This document shows, piece after piece, positions 39,356 to 52,780 of a DNA stretch of 64,000 bases. The DNA comes from Artocarpus heterophyllus. Taxonomy: Eukaryota; Streptophyta; Magnoliopsida; Rosales; Moraceae. Numbering within the stretch: the first letter of the stretch is position 1; each line of letters starts with the position of its first letter. The translations under genes and the position numbers were made by a program. A model generated the notes under the pieces. The model worked only from the letters and a program-made list of their open reading frames with translations. It was not told the DNA's origin and did no database searches. Location: the NCBI GenBank assembly GCA_025403435.1, contig CM046327.1, positions 11,462,218 to 11,526,217 on the forward strand, in the 5' to 3' direction.

Positions 39356-42300
39356 CTAGTAGTAGGGCATATAGCGTGCTGGTCTCCTAAATCTGGGAAC
39401 CTTCCTGCAGCGAGTTTGGACGAGAAAGTCAACAATCTCATTATCTTCTAAATGTCAATGGCAAAGTGAGACGAAAGAAACGTACCCATAGGCAAAAGGA
39501 GAATAGGCATAAGGTGGAATATATGGCCTCCTGAAGCGGTAACCCATATAAGGATTGAAGCGCCTAGGACGGTACTGCTTCATCCCAGGAACATTAGTCC
39601 GCTTGGGCAAAACCTGGAATATACGTATTGGACGACTTATAACCACATATGACAAACCAAAAGAGAAGATATAGCCTTTAGAGTTTGGCAGACCATATGT
39701 AGCATTATATTCAGAGTATTAAGACCAATGAGCTTTTTCTTTCCCTTTTCTAATTTCATTTTTGCTTTTGGAGGAACAAAATAGTACCTTCAATTGCCGG
39801 CCATGCAGCTCGGATTCATTCAAAAGAAGAGCCTCTTGAACAGCCTCTGTTTCTACAAATTCCACATATGCAAAACCCTTTGGTTGACCATATTTGTCTG
39901 TCAGTATAGTCACTCTATTGACAGTACCACATGACTGGAAATGCTGCTGCACTTCTTCAGGTGTGCATGCATAGTCAACCTGCAAAACATGATCGGATCC
40001 AATGTTTTTGAAAACAAAGATAAGTCGGTAAAAGACACTTGGACACCATAAGCTGAGCAGATGTTTTCAAAGTCAACTAGATGCAAATTTCAGCAGCCAG
40101 CTGATCCTTGGACACCAGAAGTTGAGCAGATGTTTTCAAAGTCAACTAGATGAAAATTACTGCAGGCAGCTGATCTTTCTGTCAAGAACAACAATAATTA
40201 CAAATCCTTTTGAAATGAGGATGTTGAAAGTTTTCTTCACATCTTTTTTAGGGCAACGGCTGATCGCGCTTCCCATGCTTATTTCCTACGTTTTCACTAC
40301 GCTAGGAGATACATGTATATTTTTTTAAAAGGAAGTGATGCTGATATTAGTTTAAGACAATTAGGCACATACATCTGCCGCACAGATAACAGATAAACAT
40401 TATCAGAAAAAAGAGAGAAATTTAGTATATTGCTGTTGCTTTATGTGGCTTTCATTGCCAATGATACAAATCAAAGCAGTCCAAGTGCCTTTGAAAAGGT
40501 CGTCTCCTCATTTAAAATATGGACCTCATGTAAACATCATATTATCCAGCAGCATAATAGCCTTCTAGACAAAATTTCTATAGTTAAGGTTCATGTCAAG
40601 CTACCAATAGTTTGAAAGGAAGTCCATTTTTTCAACATCATGTTGTCAAAAACCATCTATGTCAGATATGATCAACCCAAAACGATTCATTCTCCTGTAA
40701 TTTTAAAGACCAACTCTGCTTTTCCTCCACTTATAGGCATCAACACACTGTTAACATTATCTTAGACATACCAATGCAATCAAACCTTTCGAGGATCCCA
40801 GATTAAACAGTCTTAATAAGATGGAAAAAGATGTTAGTGAGAGATTCCAAAAAGTAGAGGGCGGACTTAACATGTTATTTGACTGTCTTAGACATCTTTA
40901 ATAAAAGGCCCACAGAATCCACAAAAAAGGCAATTTCTCATATTGGAATTTACAATTGACAAAGGAGAGAATTAAGACCAGGAAAGCAGCAATATGTACC
41001 CCTTCGGAACATCTGTTCAAGCAGGCACACAACCTTGAGGAATGATCACCCTTGTCTGCAGCAGCAAGGATCCAAACATCACTGCACATGCGTAATTTTC
41101 TTCTGCTCTCCAAAATATGCAATCTTGCCCTCTCACACGGCAAAGATGAAGCATCTAAGTACATTCTACTTGTTCCATCATCCCAGTTTTTCTCCAACAA
41201 CATATTTGACCAACGAGACAATACTTTCACCCCACTTTCTCAATAAGCTGTTTGGTCTGGCACACCTGTGTCATACATACAAACTTTGATGTTTCTTTTC
41301 TTTTCATTTCTTTGTCTCTTTACATTCTTTCTTCCTTTCTTTTTCTTTTTTGAAGTGTTCTTTATACCTTTTTTCTGGAAGATTTTCGAGAATTTTTCTC
41401 TCATGTTTTCAAAATTTCACTTGTCTTTCTTTTTCTTTTTTAATTTCATACATGCATGACCTTTTTTTACACACACCTCAAAGGAAACAAAAGCCTAGTT
41501 GTCGTCATAATGACTTTGGCCTCTAAATACAGTAAAAATCCAGCGCTATACAGAGAGCTTCATGAATAATAATGACCCTGCGATCATAGTAAGACGTAAA
41601 GTCAAACCATGATTCTGAATTTTTAGTACCTATCGCATCCAGTCGAAGAAACAAAAATTACCAATTCTAAGTTCGAAAATCTTTTCTCAATAACTTTTCA
41701 GTAACCCCAGCAAAAAAAGGAACTAGAGACCAACACAACAGAAGTGGGCAAGACAATTCGAAAATCCAAAAGATATGACTGGAATAAATTTAAAAGGAAG
41801 GTATACAAAAGGCTGTTAAGGAAAACAAATCTTTTTAGGTAGACTCGATCAACGGATAGGAAAACAAAGGGCAAACAATAACCAAAGAAAAGGGGAAATA
41901 ACGATAGTAATAACCTCAAAGAAGCCACAACAAGACAATCTTCCAGCACCAAAAAGGCAAAAACCAAATGCTAACAGAAAATAACGAGGCATGCCAGATG
42001 AAATCTCTTCGATATTAGAGTCTTGGAATTCAGAAAGTCGTGAAACATAAAAAATGAGAACTCCCACTTTGGCCTTGTAACTAAGTCTAGTTCATGGGTG
42101 TAGCTTCTTATTGTAGTTGCATTATCCAAGATCAAATCTAAATCATCAAAAGAGCACCGTCAATATAAAGTGGAAGCCTAGAATGAAGATTTTTAAAACA
42201 TAACTCTCCATATTTCCGTCCTCTATTCTCCACCTCCACCTTAGACCCCGGCAGGTTGAAAATTTTTTTATTAATTTCAGTCGTTTATTTTCTTATATTA

Positions 42301-44067
42301 CAAAGTAAGAACATTTTGAGAACTACAGCTTAGATAACTCCATTGAAAAATACTCAAATCAATCATTTCTAACAACAACATATCTTAATTTCCTAAGCAA
42401 CTATTGTATCTAATGGATAGACACTGTTTTGTATAAGACTGAATCAAGCTAAATGGAAAGGACCGCGACATATGTGAACCAAAAATCAAACAATCAAATG
42501 TTGTTTTATACTACATTTATGCATTTTCAAAACAAACTAAGTCATGAAATTTTGAGGGAAATTACCGCACCTCAAAATATTTCAAACTTCTAGACTGATT
42601 TGCAATGGCTGATCTACCTAAATTTTCTTTCCAACATAAAGTTTTTTTCCGATATCTCAAGCTCAGATTCTAAACACAATATTGAGCTGAAAGTTTAACA
42701 ATTAACACAATTTCTCTGATGTCTAACTCCCTAACAAAAACCAAGAATCATCCACGAAAAAGTTATCACATTGCTTTAAAACTTCAACTAAATCCCAAAG
42801 AAAGAAAAGTCATGGGCAGCAGTACTGCATCTTGAAACCCGATGACTATAACACCAAACATGCCAGTTTACCAATTACAATCCAACATGCCAAGTTGTTG
42901 ACAATGACATGCAGAATAGTTTGAGAATTCACAAAAAAAAAAAAAAGAAGCTACTCACATTGCCAACAAAGACAGATCGTGAATCTACTTCCTCCTTGTT
43001 TGCTTGAGAAGCAGCAGCACTAGCAGGATCTGTATAAAGTTCCAATAAAGGAGCTATCTATGAATTTAAAACGTGAAAATATAATTCAGACGCAGCAAAA
43101 CAATTCAGTGATTGTATTCCCTTTTCATTTTTTATAGAGCTAACTTGGTTGGGACTTGGGAGAAAACACAAGCAACTATGCTATTCAGTTCTGAAGCAGT
43201 TTGGAAGAAGTTTGGAAGAAGTTTTACGCTACAAAATTGTCTACACTAGCAACCAAAAAAAAAAAAAAAAAACCTAATTTGATGGAATACAGGAACCTAA
43301 AAGGGACAAGTCAGAAACTTGATAAAAACAAGATGCAAGAACTAAAATGAAGAACAAAGTGTTGAATATTACATTAGCTGAGACACTTAAGAGTGCATAA
43401 CATTTAACAACATGGGCATTTCATATTTTAATGTGCAATTAAATTTGTCAGTAAAGTTACTCCCAAAAAAAAGTGTCGTGCATAAATCAGAACTTTCATG
43501 AAATCGAACAACAAGAAGACTAGTGCATCGAAAATCTTGATATGTTACAACATTTTCAGCTCTCACCAAACCACGCCAAGAATAAACAAGCTAATTCATA
43601 CTTGGAGAAAACACGACATCAACTCTAAATCTCAATTTAATATTCTGAGGGAAAAAAAAAAAGAACAATATTCTTGGACTCAAAAAATAGAGATTAAAGT
43701 ACGGAACCTTGAACAGCACCCATTTCCTTCTCGACCTTGGCCTGCATTTCGCGAAGAGCAGCGGCCTCCTCCTCCATCTCCTTAAGGCGCTTCTTCATCT
43801 CGTCCAGCTCCTGCGAGGATGAGAAAATCCACAAGTGAGTTCAGCAAAGGTTTCATATTCGGTCTCTTTCACCGACCATGCCTAGGGTTTTCTCTTCGGC
43901 CGTTTCAATCGGAGAAAAGAACAAATAAGAATGAAAGCGAGAACCTTGACGGCGTCGTCGTCGGCGGCGGACATGTCGACGTCGCCGTGGTGAGCGTCCA
44001 TGTCACCGTCCATCTCGCCGACGTCGGGGATCTCTCCGCCGTAGACTTCGTGTTCCTCTTCCTCCAT
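39356..44067 (-). CDS. Nuclear polyadenylate-binding protein (PABPN1/PABN-type)
   Basis: Binds growing poly(A) tails in the nucleus and stimulates poly(A) polymerase. Six minus-strand exons: 44067-43945, 43810-43708, 43029-42959, 39979-39788, 39613-39486, 39404-39356; total 221 residues ending TAG. Residues 1-41 are acidic ([10 protein letters not shown]...). A coiled coil follows, about 42-75 ([20 protein letters not shown]). One RRM covers about 93-168, with RNP2 SVFVGN and RNP1 KGFAYVEF. The Arg/Tyr/Pro-rich C-terminus has [18 protein letters not shown] and ends [15 protein letters not shown]. The domain order and length match plant PABN1-3. All junctions are GT-AG and in phase. Intron 3 is long (39980-42958) and holds a 69-bp tandem duplication. 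A TATA box lies 52 bp or more upstream of the ATG. No defect seen. Confidence 0.93.
40038..40175. repeat. 69-bp tandem duplication in PABN intron 3
   Basis: Two adjacent copies start CTTGGACACCA (40038 and 40107), and both contain GAGCAGATGTTTTCAAAGTC then AACTAGATG and AGCTGATC. They are close in sequence, so the duplication is fairly recent. Confidence 0.85.
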
Positions 44068-44118
44068 CTCTCTCCTTGCGGTTTACACTCCAGCGATCGT
44101 GCGCACGCAGTGTCAGCC

Positions 44119-44130
44119 CTTTTATATACG
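44119..44130 (-). promoter_or_regulatory. TATA box of the PABN gene
   Basis: On the minus strand the sequence reads CGTATATAAAAG, 52-63 bp before the ATG at 44067. This leaves a short 5' UTR of about 25-30 nt if transcription starts about 30 bp downstream of the box. Confidence 0.6.
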
Positions 44131-45235
44131 CTTTAATTTTTTTTTTTTTTTTTTGCCTTTTTTTCTCTTGATAAGATTTAACAAGTATGCCTTTCCATGT
44201 TATAAAAAAAAAAAAAAAAAAAAAAAAGAGGGAGGATAAGTGCAATAGACGGATGCTACTTTTTTTAATAAAATACCTAAAATCCTTTCTTTGCTTTGTT
44301 TAAATATCATTTTTTTTCATTTTTATTGTTCAAATGCCTAAAATACCACTTATGTTTATAAAATCATATACAAAATATCCCTAAAACAATTAAATTTTTA
44401 AAAATTTCAAGATTATCTTTCCTAATTTATATTAAATAGTATTTTAAACATGAATTAACTAATTAAATAAAAACCAACCAAAGATGTTTAAATTAATAGT
44501 TCAATTATGTAAATACTCTAATTATTTTTAGAGTTTGTAATGATTTTGTAGTTCGGTTTAATAATTATTGGGGCTTTATCATGGTGAAATGTGGAGGTTG
44601 CATACGTCGTGGCCTCTTCTGGTTGGCTTGGGTGTGCTGTCTGTCAAGAGATGAGCTACAACATGTTGGGTAACAGAGGCTAGTGAGTTTGCAGCGATAG
44701 TTGTGGCGCAGGCTCTGACCATCTTCCTCATTTATAAAAAGAACGTAATAATTTTTTGCATGTGGTTGGCGTTGAACCTCCTCTCGAGCATGACTTTGTG
44801 CTTTGTCAATATTTATTACGTTCTTTATGTTGTAAATGTTCAAAATGAGAACTTTTAAGAGTCTCAAATGGAAAACTTACCAGCTTTTCGCTTCCCCACG
44901 CCTTATAAATGCAACCTAGCTATAGGTTCATGTTTAACAAACATCTACCAATAATTTAAGATTAAGAAGCCGAAAAGCCTTTTTTCTAATGGTTGGGCTT
45001 TTAATTTGAAGAAAAGAATGCAGTCTAAGATTCTAGCTTTAAATATTTTATTTTGGAATTTTAATTATATAATTATTTAAAATTTTAAAAATATAATTTT
45101 TTATAATGTGTAAAACCAACCGATTACTCTAGTAATCGGTTCGGTTTTGGTTTCTATGTTTCCAAAACAAATGGTGTTTGTTTTAGTAACCGAACCGACC
45201 AAAACCGTCAATTAATAATTGATATACACCCCTGG
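44131..45235. other. Intergenic DNA upstream of PABN with a hAT-like terminal sequence
   Basis: Poly-A/T runs flank 44140-44230. At 45118-45235 the sequence is rich in CGGTTCGGTTTTGG and AACCGAACCGACC words and ends ATACACCCCTG. That reverse-complements to CAGGGGTGTAT, a hAT-type terminus. A matching left end was not found, so this is at best half an element. No gene is supported. Confidence 0.35.
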
Positions 45236-45539
45236 ACCCAGGTAACTCCAAGGCCGGTTAGCATTCGACAGCGAGACCCATTGTGATTTCGACTTCTCTA
45301 GGGATGATGCAAAGGAGGTCTCCAAGCATGCAGGAGATGTAAGAGGGAAAACCAGAATGGAAGAGTTTGTTTTGTCACTTTTGGGTGTGATCAGACCCTG
45401 GGTACTGCTCCCATGTTGACTAGCTTAAACATAGGGGGTTGGCTTCTCCTTGAAAGAGAATCACATGACCCCATGGGTGGGTCAAGAGTTGAAAGAGGTC
45501 TAATCATACCCAAAAATGACAAGACAAACTAACATAACA

Positions 45540-46173
45540 CCTTTTTTCAAAACCATGACATAGCCAAGAGTTCAACAAATTCTTAAAACATATCCCAATA
45601 TTGGAAATAAACTTCCTTTTCATTTACGCTAAAACTTTGACTTTGTTTCTTCAGAGCATCGATTTTATGAGTTGGAAAAAATTTCTTTAAAAATTCAATT
45701 TGTATTTCTTGCCATGTGCCAATTGATCTTGGACTTAAAGAAGTAAGCTAAGTTTCAGCTTTATCTTTTAGAGAAAAAAGAAAAAGCTTTAGCTTAACAA
45801 TTTCCTTTGAAAGATTTTGATCAGTAAAAGTAGTACAAATGTCTTTAAACTCTCTAAGATGCAAGTATAAATTCACGGATTCTAAACCATGAAAAGTTAG
45901 AAGCAAGTTAATCATGCATGGCTTAAATCTAAAATTCTGAACATTAAGATGAAAAACTAGATACAATGGAGTAGATTCATAAGGTGGTTGTAAGGAATTA
46001 CGCATTAAACGAACAACATGATTAATGATTTGTTGATTTACTATATTATCATTATTATTAACACTTTCATCATCCACTATTTTGTTTAAATGTGAAGATA
46101 CAATAGACAAAACAGGTAGTGCAATAGGTTTTAGACTTTTCCTAATTAAACGACAAGACTTTGATATACGAGA
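45540..46173 (-). pseudogene. Athila-like (Ty3/gypsy) gag relic
   Basis: The minus-strand frame reads LMRNSLQPPYESTPLYLVF, then FKPCMINLLLTFHGLES, YLHLREFKDICTTFTDQN and IVKLKLFLFSLKDKAET. A stop follows, then RSIGTWQEIQIEFLKKFFP. This is the conserved Athila/plant gypsy gag order (LHPP, FHG, HLREF, LKLFPFSLKDKA, W, FLKKFFP). It is truncated downstream of about 45540, with no protease or polymerase. Confidence 0.85.
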
Positions 46174-46639
46174 TGAAGCATACATGCAAAACTAAGATAA
46201 TTTCAAAATAAAAGGAAATGAAAATTTTAGTCTATGTGAATAATAATACAAATACTAAAATGCAAATGACATGAACAATAATTTTTTGGCTTCTTTACTT
46301 TTTTTACTTTGCTATTTTTAGCACTTGCAAAACAAAGAAAATTAACAATAACAAAAATATTAATAGAAATATTAACAGAATCAGGTGATACAACAGTCCC
46401 TTTAAAATAAAAGAAAATTAAGAAGTGTAAAAAAGTAAAAAGTTAGAATTTAAAAGTTAGAGAAGATAGTTAAAAAGTTAGAAGTACTAGAAATATAAAA
46501 GTTAGATGTTATAAAGTTAGAAAGAAAAATTAAGTACAAAAAAATAAAAGTGCACAAATATAAATATATATACAATAATAAGGCGGGTTATCCAGCCATA
46601 TATATAATATACTATACTAATATATTATCTTTATGTATT

Positions 46640-48806
46640 TTGTTAAAACTTATTCGTGTCTAAAAGTGTAAGTCCATTATAACCTCATGTATAAGGTTGT
46701 CCAAATACTAAAACTCGGTGAATCTAAGGTCGATCCTATAAGAAAAGGGTATTGCAAAGATCCAATATATCAATTATATTAGTTTTATTTGTTAGTTAAA
46801 GAATTTGAGGATTAAAGTTAATTATTTACAATTTATCAACAATATTTACATTTTTTTAACTTTTTCTAGTTTTAGATTTTTTTTGTTATTTTTGGAACTT
46901 TAACAACAAGAAATGTAACTTAAATTGGAATGGTAAATAGAATTTCAATAAGTAAAATTAAATAAAAGATAATACTTTAACAATAAGTGCAATTTTAACT
47001 TAGAAAAAACAACAATTTTAACAATACTGAGGATTAAAGGTTCTATTCTGGTAATTAATTTAAATATGCTTTAGTTTTTCTAAAATTATTTATTAAAATG
47101 GTTTAAGTATGCAATATGCTATCTTTTGTCTACAATAAATTAAGAGTTACTAAACATTTAATGTGCCAATTCATGTCTATAATGCATTAAAAACTCATTT
47201 TTAACAAATATGTATATTTTCAAAATTAACTAACTAAAATTATCAACAAAATTTTACAGTTAAGTATTTACCATAGCATGCTCTGTATACAAATAATCAA
47301 AGTGTTCCTAAGCATTAGTCATGCAGCCTATATCTACGATGAATCAAAACTTGATTTTGCAAGAGTTTTAGCTAAGCTAACATGAAAATCATAAGTTTTC
47401 TAAAAATGATTTTGACATTATAACAACTTAGAAAATTTTGAAAAACTAAAAATATTGACCTTAATTTGCAAGAATTTCTCTCTCTCTCCTTAGCAAAAAG
47501 GAAATTTTGGAAGACATATTGAAGGTAAAAACACACATAATTTTACTAAACATAACTATTTTATAATGTAAAAACTATAAATATTTTATAAAAACATAAA
47601 ATTAGAATTAAGAAGAAAACTAACCAAAAAAGAGAGAAAAGAAGAGAATTACTCTAAATTATGGAGAAATGTGTGAATTACAATGGATTAAAAGGCATAT
47701 TTATAGTAGAGGAAAATCTAGTATCTACATTATTTATTTATTTATTTATTTTATTGGGATAATTTTGATGCAAAATAACTAGGATACAATTTGGGTAATT
47801 TATGGTTTTTTGAACACAAAATATAGCAGTCGACGTTTTCTATAATTAGATTAAAATTCGATCTTGTAACTTTTTTTTTTATTTTTTTCTTTCATTTTTT
47901 CACGTTTGAATCAGGTCTGGAGAGTCTAAAATTTACTTCTCGATCTGCTGTGGCGTAGAGCACGAAAACGCGGTGAAGAAATAGCCTAGACCTTTAGATG
48001 CGGGGACTTCGACTAGAGGAACAGTTGCAATATGGGTGCTGAAAATGCAAGCTACGGATTGTTGGATGAAGTCTTGGGTAAGCAAATTTGACGGAGGCGT
48101 GTGTAGGCGCACATGAAATGGATGCATCGGATTCCCAAGGGGGACCTGGACACCCAAATAGCTGAGATAAACTCAAAGGCGCGATCAGACGGCTTTGAGA
48201 GTGCCACATATCAGCTTTTAATTTTTATTTTCTTTTTTATTTTTTGAGCATTTAAGGTCTTTTTTGCCTATTCTCATGCCCTTTTTCTTCGTTTTTCTTG
48301 CAGATTTCAAATCTAAAATATAATAAAAAGCCAAAATTAATTATTTTATAAACATAATTTTTACAATAATTAAAAATATTTATTTAACAATAAAACACAC
48401 AAAAATTGCTAAAAATAGAGAAAAACTTCTAAAATCAACAAACCTTAATAAATATACTATTTGAGACTCAAAAATATTTTTATAAATTACTAGAAATATT
48501 ATAAAATATATTTACAGACTAAAAACTTATGTACAAATATTATAAGACTCAAATTAAAATCACACAACATTATTTTTACGATTTTAACTATTTACAAACT
48601 AAACAATTATAAAACACACAAAAATGATTCTAAAAATTATTTAAACAGAAAAACATGCTAAAAATATATTTTTAAACATATTTCACACAAACATACAAAA
48701 ATACTAATTAACACACAAATGTTATAATTATGGGATTTAATGAGAAATGTTAATGCAAAATGATGATATTTAGCAATAAGAAACATGCATTTTTATAGTC
48801 TCATCA
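46640..48806 (-). repeat. LTR of the Athila-like element
   Basis: It lies upstream of the minus-strand gag. Its 47930-48330 part matches the solo LTR at 20191-22290: both have AAGGCGCGATC.GA.GG, then GCCACAT, an ATTTTAATTT/TTTTTATTTT stretch and an ATTT.AGGTC block. The minus-strand start reads TGATGAGACTATAAAAATGC at 48806, against TAATGAGATTGTAAAAGTGT in the solo LTR. The end near 46640 is approximate. No primer-binding site was recognised between it and gag. Confidence 0.65.
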
Positions 48807-48942
48807 TGAAGCATTGTATTTTTTTGATTGATTACAAAAATTCACCTATAAATATAACCCTCATAATATTATGCCCTCAAGCTTTAAAATATAACATTTG
48901 TTTCCCTCAATCTATGAAATATTAACAAGGAAACTCCTTAAT

Positions 48943-49100
48943 AGGGTGTTGGAAGCATTAATTCAAACCATTTTAATTAAAAACATTATAGCATGTGGGA
49001 CTTTTATACTATAGCTTAATTTTTTGGCACTGTAGTATGTGAGAGCTTTATACTATAACAACTAAAAGTTTTGGTTGAAACTGATAATGTCAAATACACT
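48943..49100 (+). mobile_element. Small MITE, copy C, about 158 bp
   Basis: Starts AGGGTGTTGGAAG and ends CAAATACACT. The interior AACATTATAGCATGTGGGAC and CACTGTAGTATGTGAGAGC matches copy B at 28188-28349. Non-coding. Confidence 0.65.
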
Positions 49101-51620
49101 ATAAATTATGATTTTCAATATATGTGACACAATACTGTATTAATAATGAGGATTGTCAAACATTTTAATAAACTATTGTACATTATTAAAAAGAAATTAT
49201 CTTGATGCATCACGTGAAGGTGAAAGAAAAGATTATCTTATAAGTTTTTTAAAGGCTTATTAGTTTATTTTTTTTAGCAATTTATATCTTTTAAATTACA
49301 TCATTTTTAATTCAAATTAACTTTAGACATGATAGAGTTACCAACATACTCCTATATTATGTTCTGAATCTTAATTACAAAATAACTCTATTTTTATATT
49401 TTTGTTATGTCTGAAGCATTTTAATTTAATTTAATTTAATTTTGTTTTTTATTATATTATATTTTTATTGTAGTTTATTTGATTTGATTTTTTTTATTTA
49501 ATTTAATTTAATAGAAATTTTATATTATTTTAATTCCCTATAATTATTTGTTTTATCCTTATGTGTGTAGTTTAATTAGATAAATTACAAACATGAAAAT
49601 ATTGGAGCTAAAAAAGGATACAAAAGATTAAAAAAAATTGAATTTAGATAGCACCAACGGAACCACCATGCGCACACTAAGCACTCATCCACTTATTCCT
49701 TAAAGTCGTCAGATCAGCTCCAGCTTGATCTTAGCTGTGCATGCACCTCAACCCCAACAATGGCGTGCCCCATGAGAGTGAAACAGCTCCTTAGCCACTC
49801 AACGGATGCCACATATCTCTCCAGTCAACGCCTATAGTGTCTGAAAAAATCCAATAATCAATAAGTATAATTAATTAAAGATTTTTCTATAACTATGTTA
49901 TAATTAAGATTACAAGAAAGTAAGAGTTAAGAACCAATAAGTGTAAGTTATTATTTAACAATGGCTAATCATGTTCTTGAGTATTGTTAAGCTTGAAATT
50001 GTAGCAATCATTTGGAGTAGTTCAAATCTCAAGTATTTTCAAGTTTTGGAGCAATATGGAGTTTATGAAGAAGAAGAAGAAGTAGAAGAAGGAATAACAA
50101 AGACTCAAGTTTAATTCTTTTATTTCTAAGCCTTCTATGTATGTGTGAAATGCTTTTGAGATGGTATAGTTTATGCAAGCTCAAATCACGCATACACATA
50201 CTTGCATTCAATTTCATTTTTGCATTTTTTCTATAAATTGCATAAATGTTTTATTAAAATGTTCAAATTGTCTTGATATTTTTAAAGCTTGATTTTTACT
50301 AAGTTTCTACAATGTAGAACTAAAATTACGCTTAAATTGCATACAATTTATTTTATCATAATTTTTGCAAAAAACTACATATTAGAACAAGTTAGGAGGG
50401 TTAGTTTAGCAAGACCATCTAGCCGGCAAGTACAAGTTGACCTGCCAGTTACATGGAACAGAGTGCAAGTTTTCCTAGCTCTCTACCACTTGCTGGTTTA
50501 GCAAATCGGCCTAACGGTAGCCTTATATTGGCCTATCTATTAAGCATCATAGAGAGCTTGTTTTTTAAAGCTCTCTGGCAGCCTACTGGCTAAACCATCG
50601 GCCTATCAGTTGCCCTGTGGTGGCTTGTTGGTTAGATTTTTGGTCTACCTATCATTCTATAACAACTGGTTTTTTATCATTGGGATTCATGCAAAACAAC
50701 TATTTTTTGCTTGAAATGACTGTTTTTTGGCCTTTAGAGACATAAAAACATGGTAGAAACTATTTCAAGTAATTATATTGAGATTTTAAGTATTCTTACA
50801 TTGGTTTTCATCAAAAACTCTCATTCTCATATATTTTTCCTTCAGCTTATGAATTCTATAGCTTTTCTAAAGAATTGCTTACACCCTTCGATCTTCATCT
50901 TGTATTCATTATATTTAGAGAGATTATATTGTGAGTGAGCCAATACACCACAAATATTATTTGAGTGATGGGTTTCTAAACCTTGTAAATTGGGGTTGTT
51001 TGGTGAGCCAATCTCCGTAGAAAAATTGGCGGATTGTAGAGAAGAAGAACTCACCAGATTATACAAGGTCTGATCGTGCCAAAAGATGATCAACATAGTG
51101 GAAGAGGCCAAGTGTGTATTGATCGGTGAGTGGACGTAGGCATATTGCCGAACAATTATAAATCGCATTTGCATTTTCTTCTCCCTTCTCTCGTTTAATT
51201 TTTGCTAATTTTATTTGATTAATAATTCTCTTGGTGAACTTTGATTATTTTAGTTACTTGCTCATTTGTGCCTTTCTTGATTTGGATTATTTTGTAGTCT
51301 TGCCTCTTAGAGTTTTCTCAATCTTTTAATTTTGTGATTTGTTCTAATTTTCTAATAATTTGAAAAAGTTTCTAAAAACCCAATTTACCCCTCTTGGGTA
51401 GTCATTCTTTAGCTAATACACAAGGCTAGAACTATATAAATTATGACTACATGAATACTCAAGGTCACCAAAGCTAACAAAGTACCCACAAAAAGTGGAT
51501 CTTGTCTTGTAAAAAGACCAACGTACATCGTATCTTGAATAATGTAGTTGTATTGGAGACATGACGATAAAAAAAGGATTTTCTCTCCATTTAATTAAAA
51601 GTTCGTGCCACACTTAAAGG
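49101..51620. other. Intergenic DNA with a tandem duplication and LTR-like segments
   Basis: AT-rich to about 49600. The 50936-51180 stretch (TTGGGGTTGTTTGGTGAGCC, GGACGTAGGCATATTGCCGA) resembles the R-U5 part of copia-type LTRs, whose left end was not found. Short open frames are not supported as genes. Confidence 0.35.
50477..50680 (+). repeat. Imperfect tandem duplication, about 102-bp period
   Basis: AGCTCTCTACCACTTGCTGG, TTTAGCAAATCGGCCTAACGG and AGCTCTCTGGCAGCCTACTGG, CTAAACCATCGGCCTATCAG are two diverged units starting at 50477 and about 50579. Confidence 0.6.
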
Positions 51621-52149
51621 CCAATAAGCCCAAATTTGTCTCAATTTCATGAAATGCTTTTAACATTGATTAGAAATGAAGAAGGATTAAACCACATTTA
51701 GTCCCTTTGCCCATAAATAGGACTAACCATTTCAAGAGCTCACTTTTGGCATTTTCTTCCTATTTCTTTCAAGCAAAAAACCAATTCCCTTTGCTCCATT
51801 CCCTCTCTATTTTTCGCTCTTTCACCCACCAAAATCACTAGCCAAAAGACAAAGAAAAAGAGGAGGCTTGGGAAAAGTCATTCAAGATAGTCTTCAAGGG
51901 TATATAATCTAATCCCTTCTCCTTTTATTTTAAAGATTAATTTATTTTATAATTTGGTGATGTTGATATGTCAATAGGGTTCTATTTGTATATTTCTTAT
52001 GGTTTTTGTAATTTTAAGTTGTTATGATTTTATTTTATACAAGATTAGATGTGAACATGTTTAGGAATAAATTATGGTTTAAGCTCAAAAAATTCCTGCA
52101 CAATTTGAGCATAGAATCGGACCATTTACAAGTCGAATTTGGAATTTTC

Positions 52150-52780
52150 ACAAACATGAAACTTTAAGATCTTGACGTTTAAAACAAATCTTTGTGACCA
52201 AAGATTTTTGTGGTTCCATCTTTAAGATGGAGTTTTAGACCATTTTTGAGAACTACTCAAAAACTATGTAAGGAGTGGGCAACCACTATTTTTGATGGAA
52301 ATGAGCCTCTTCGAGATTAAATCATGATTTTCACATAATACACAAGTTTTAGATGTCGATGAGGCGAAGAACTTTTGTGAAGAAAGATTTTTATGATTTC
52401 GCCTTTAAAACATTGTTACGGGCAGATTTAGAAAACTACACAGATTTTCATTTCAAAACAATATAGTCTTTTGTTTTGACGAAAATAACCCCTGAAAAGT
52501 CTGAATCACGATTTTTACAAAGCACAAATATTTTAGATCTCAACGAGACGAAGAACCTTTGTGAAGAAATCTTTTTAAAATTTTGCCTTTGAGATAGACT
52601 TCAAAATATAATGACAGAAACAATCGACTTTTTAGAGAAAACTGTTAATTCGGTAAAATTTGCGAAAATCATCAAAAATGGATATCTTAAATACAAAAAA
52701 AAAAATGGAATTGTGAAAAACATACTATTTTAGGCCTTGTTAAAAAAAGGAACTCTCATGAAGAAACTTTTGAGAAAAAT
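52150..52780 (+). repeat. Tandem modules of about 184 bp
   Basis: Units begin near 52168, 52352, 52536 and, more diverged, 52733. Each has TTTTAGAT.TC-like text, then GAGGCGAAGAAC or GAGACGAAGAAC, TTTGTGAAGAAA and TT.GCCTTT. The first three are spaced 184 bp apart. Confidence 0.6.
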
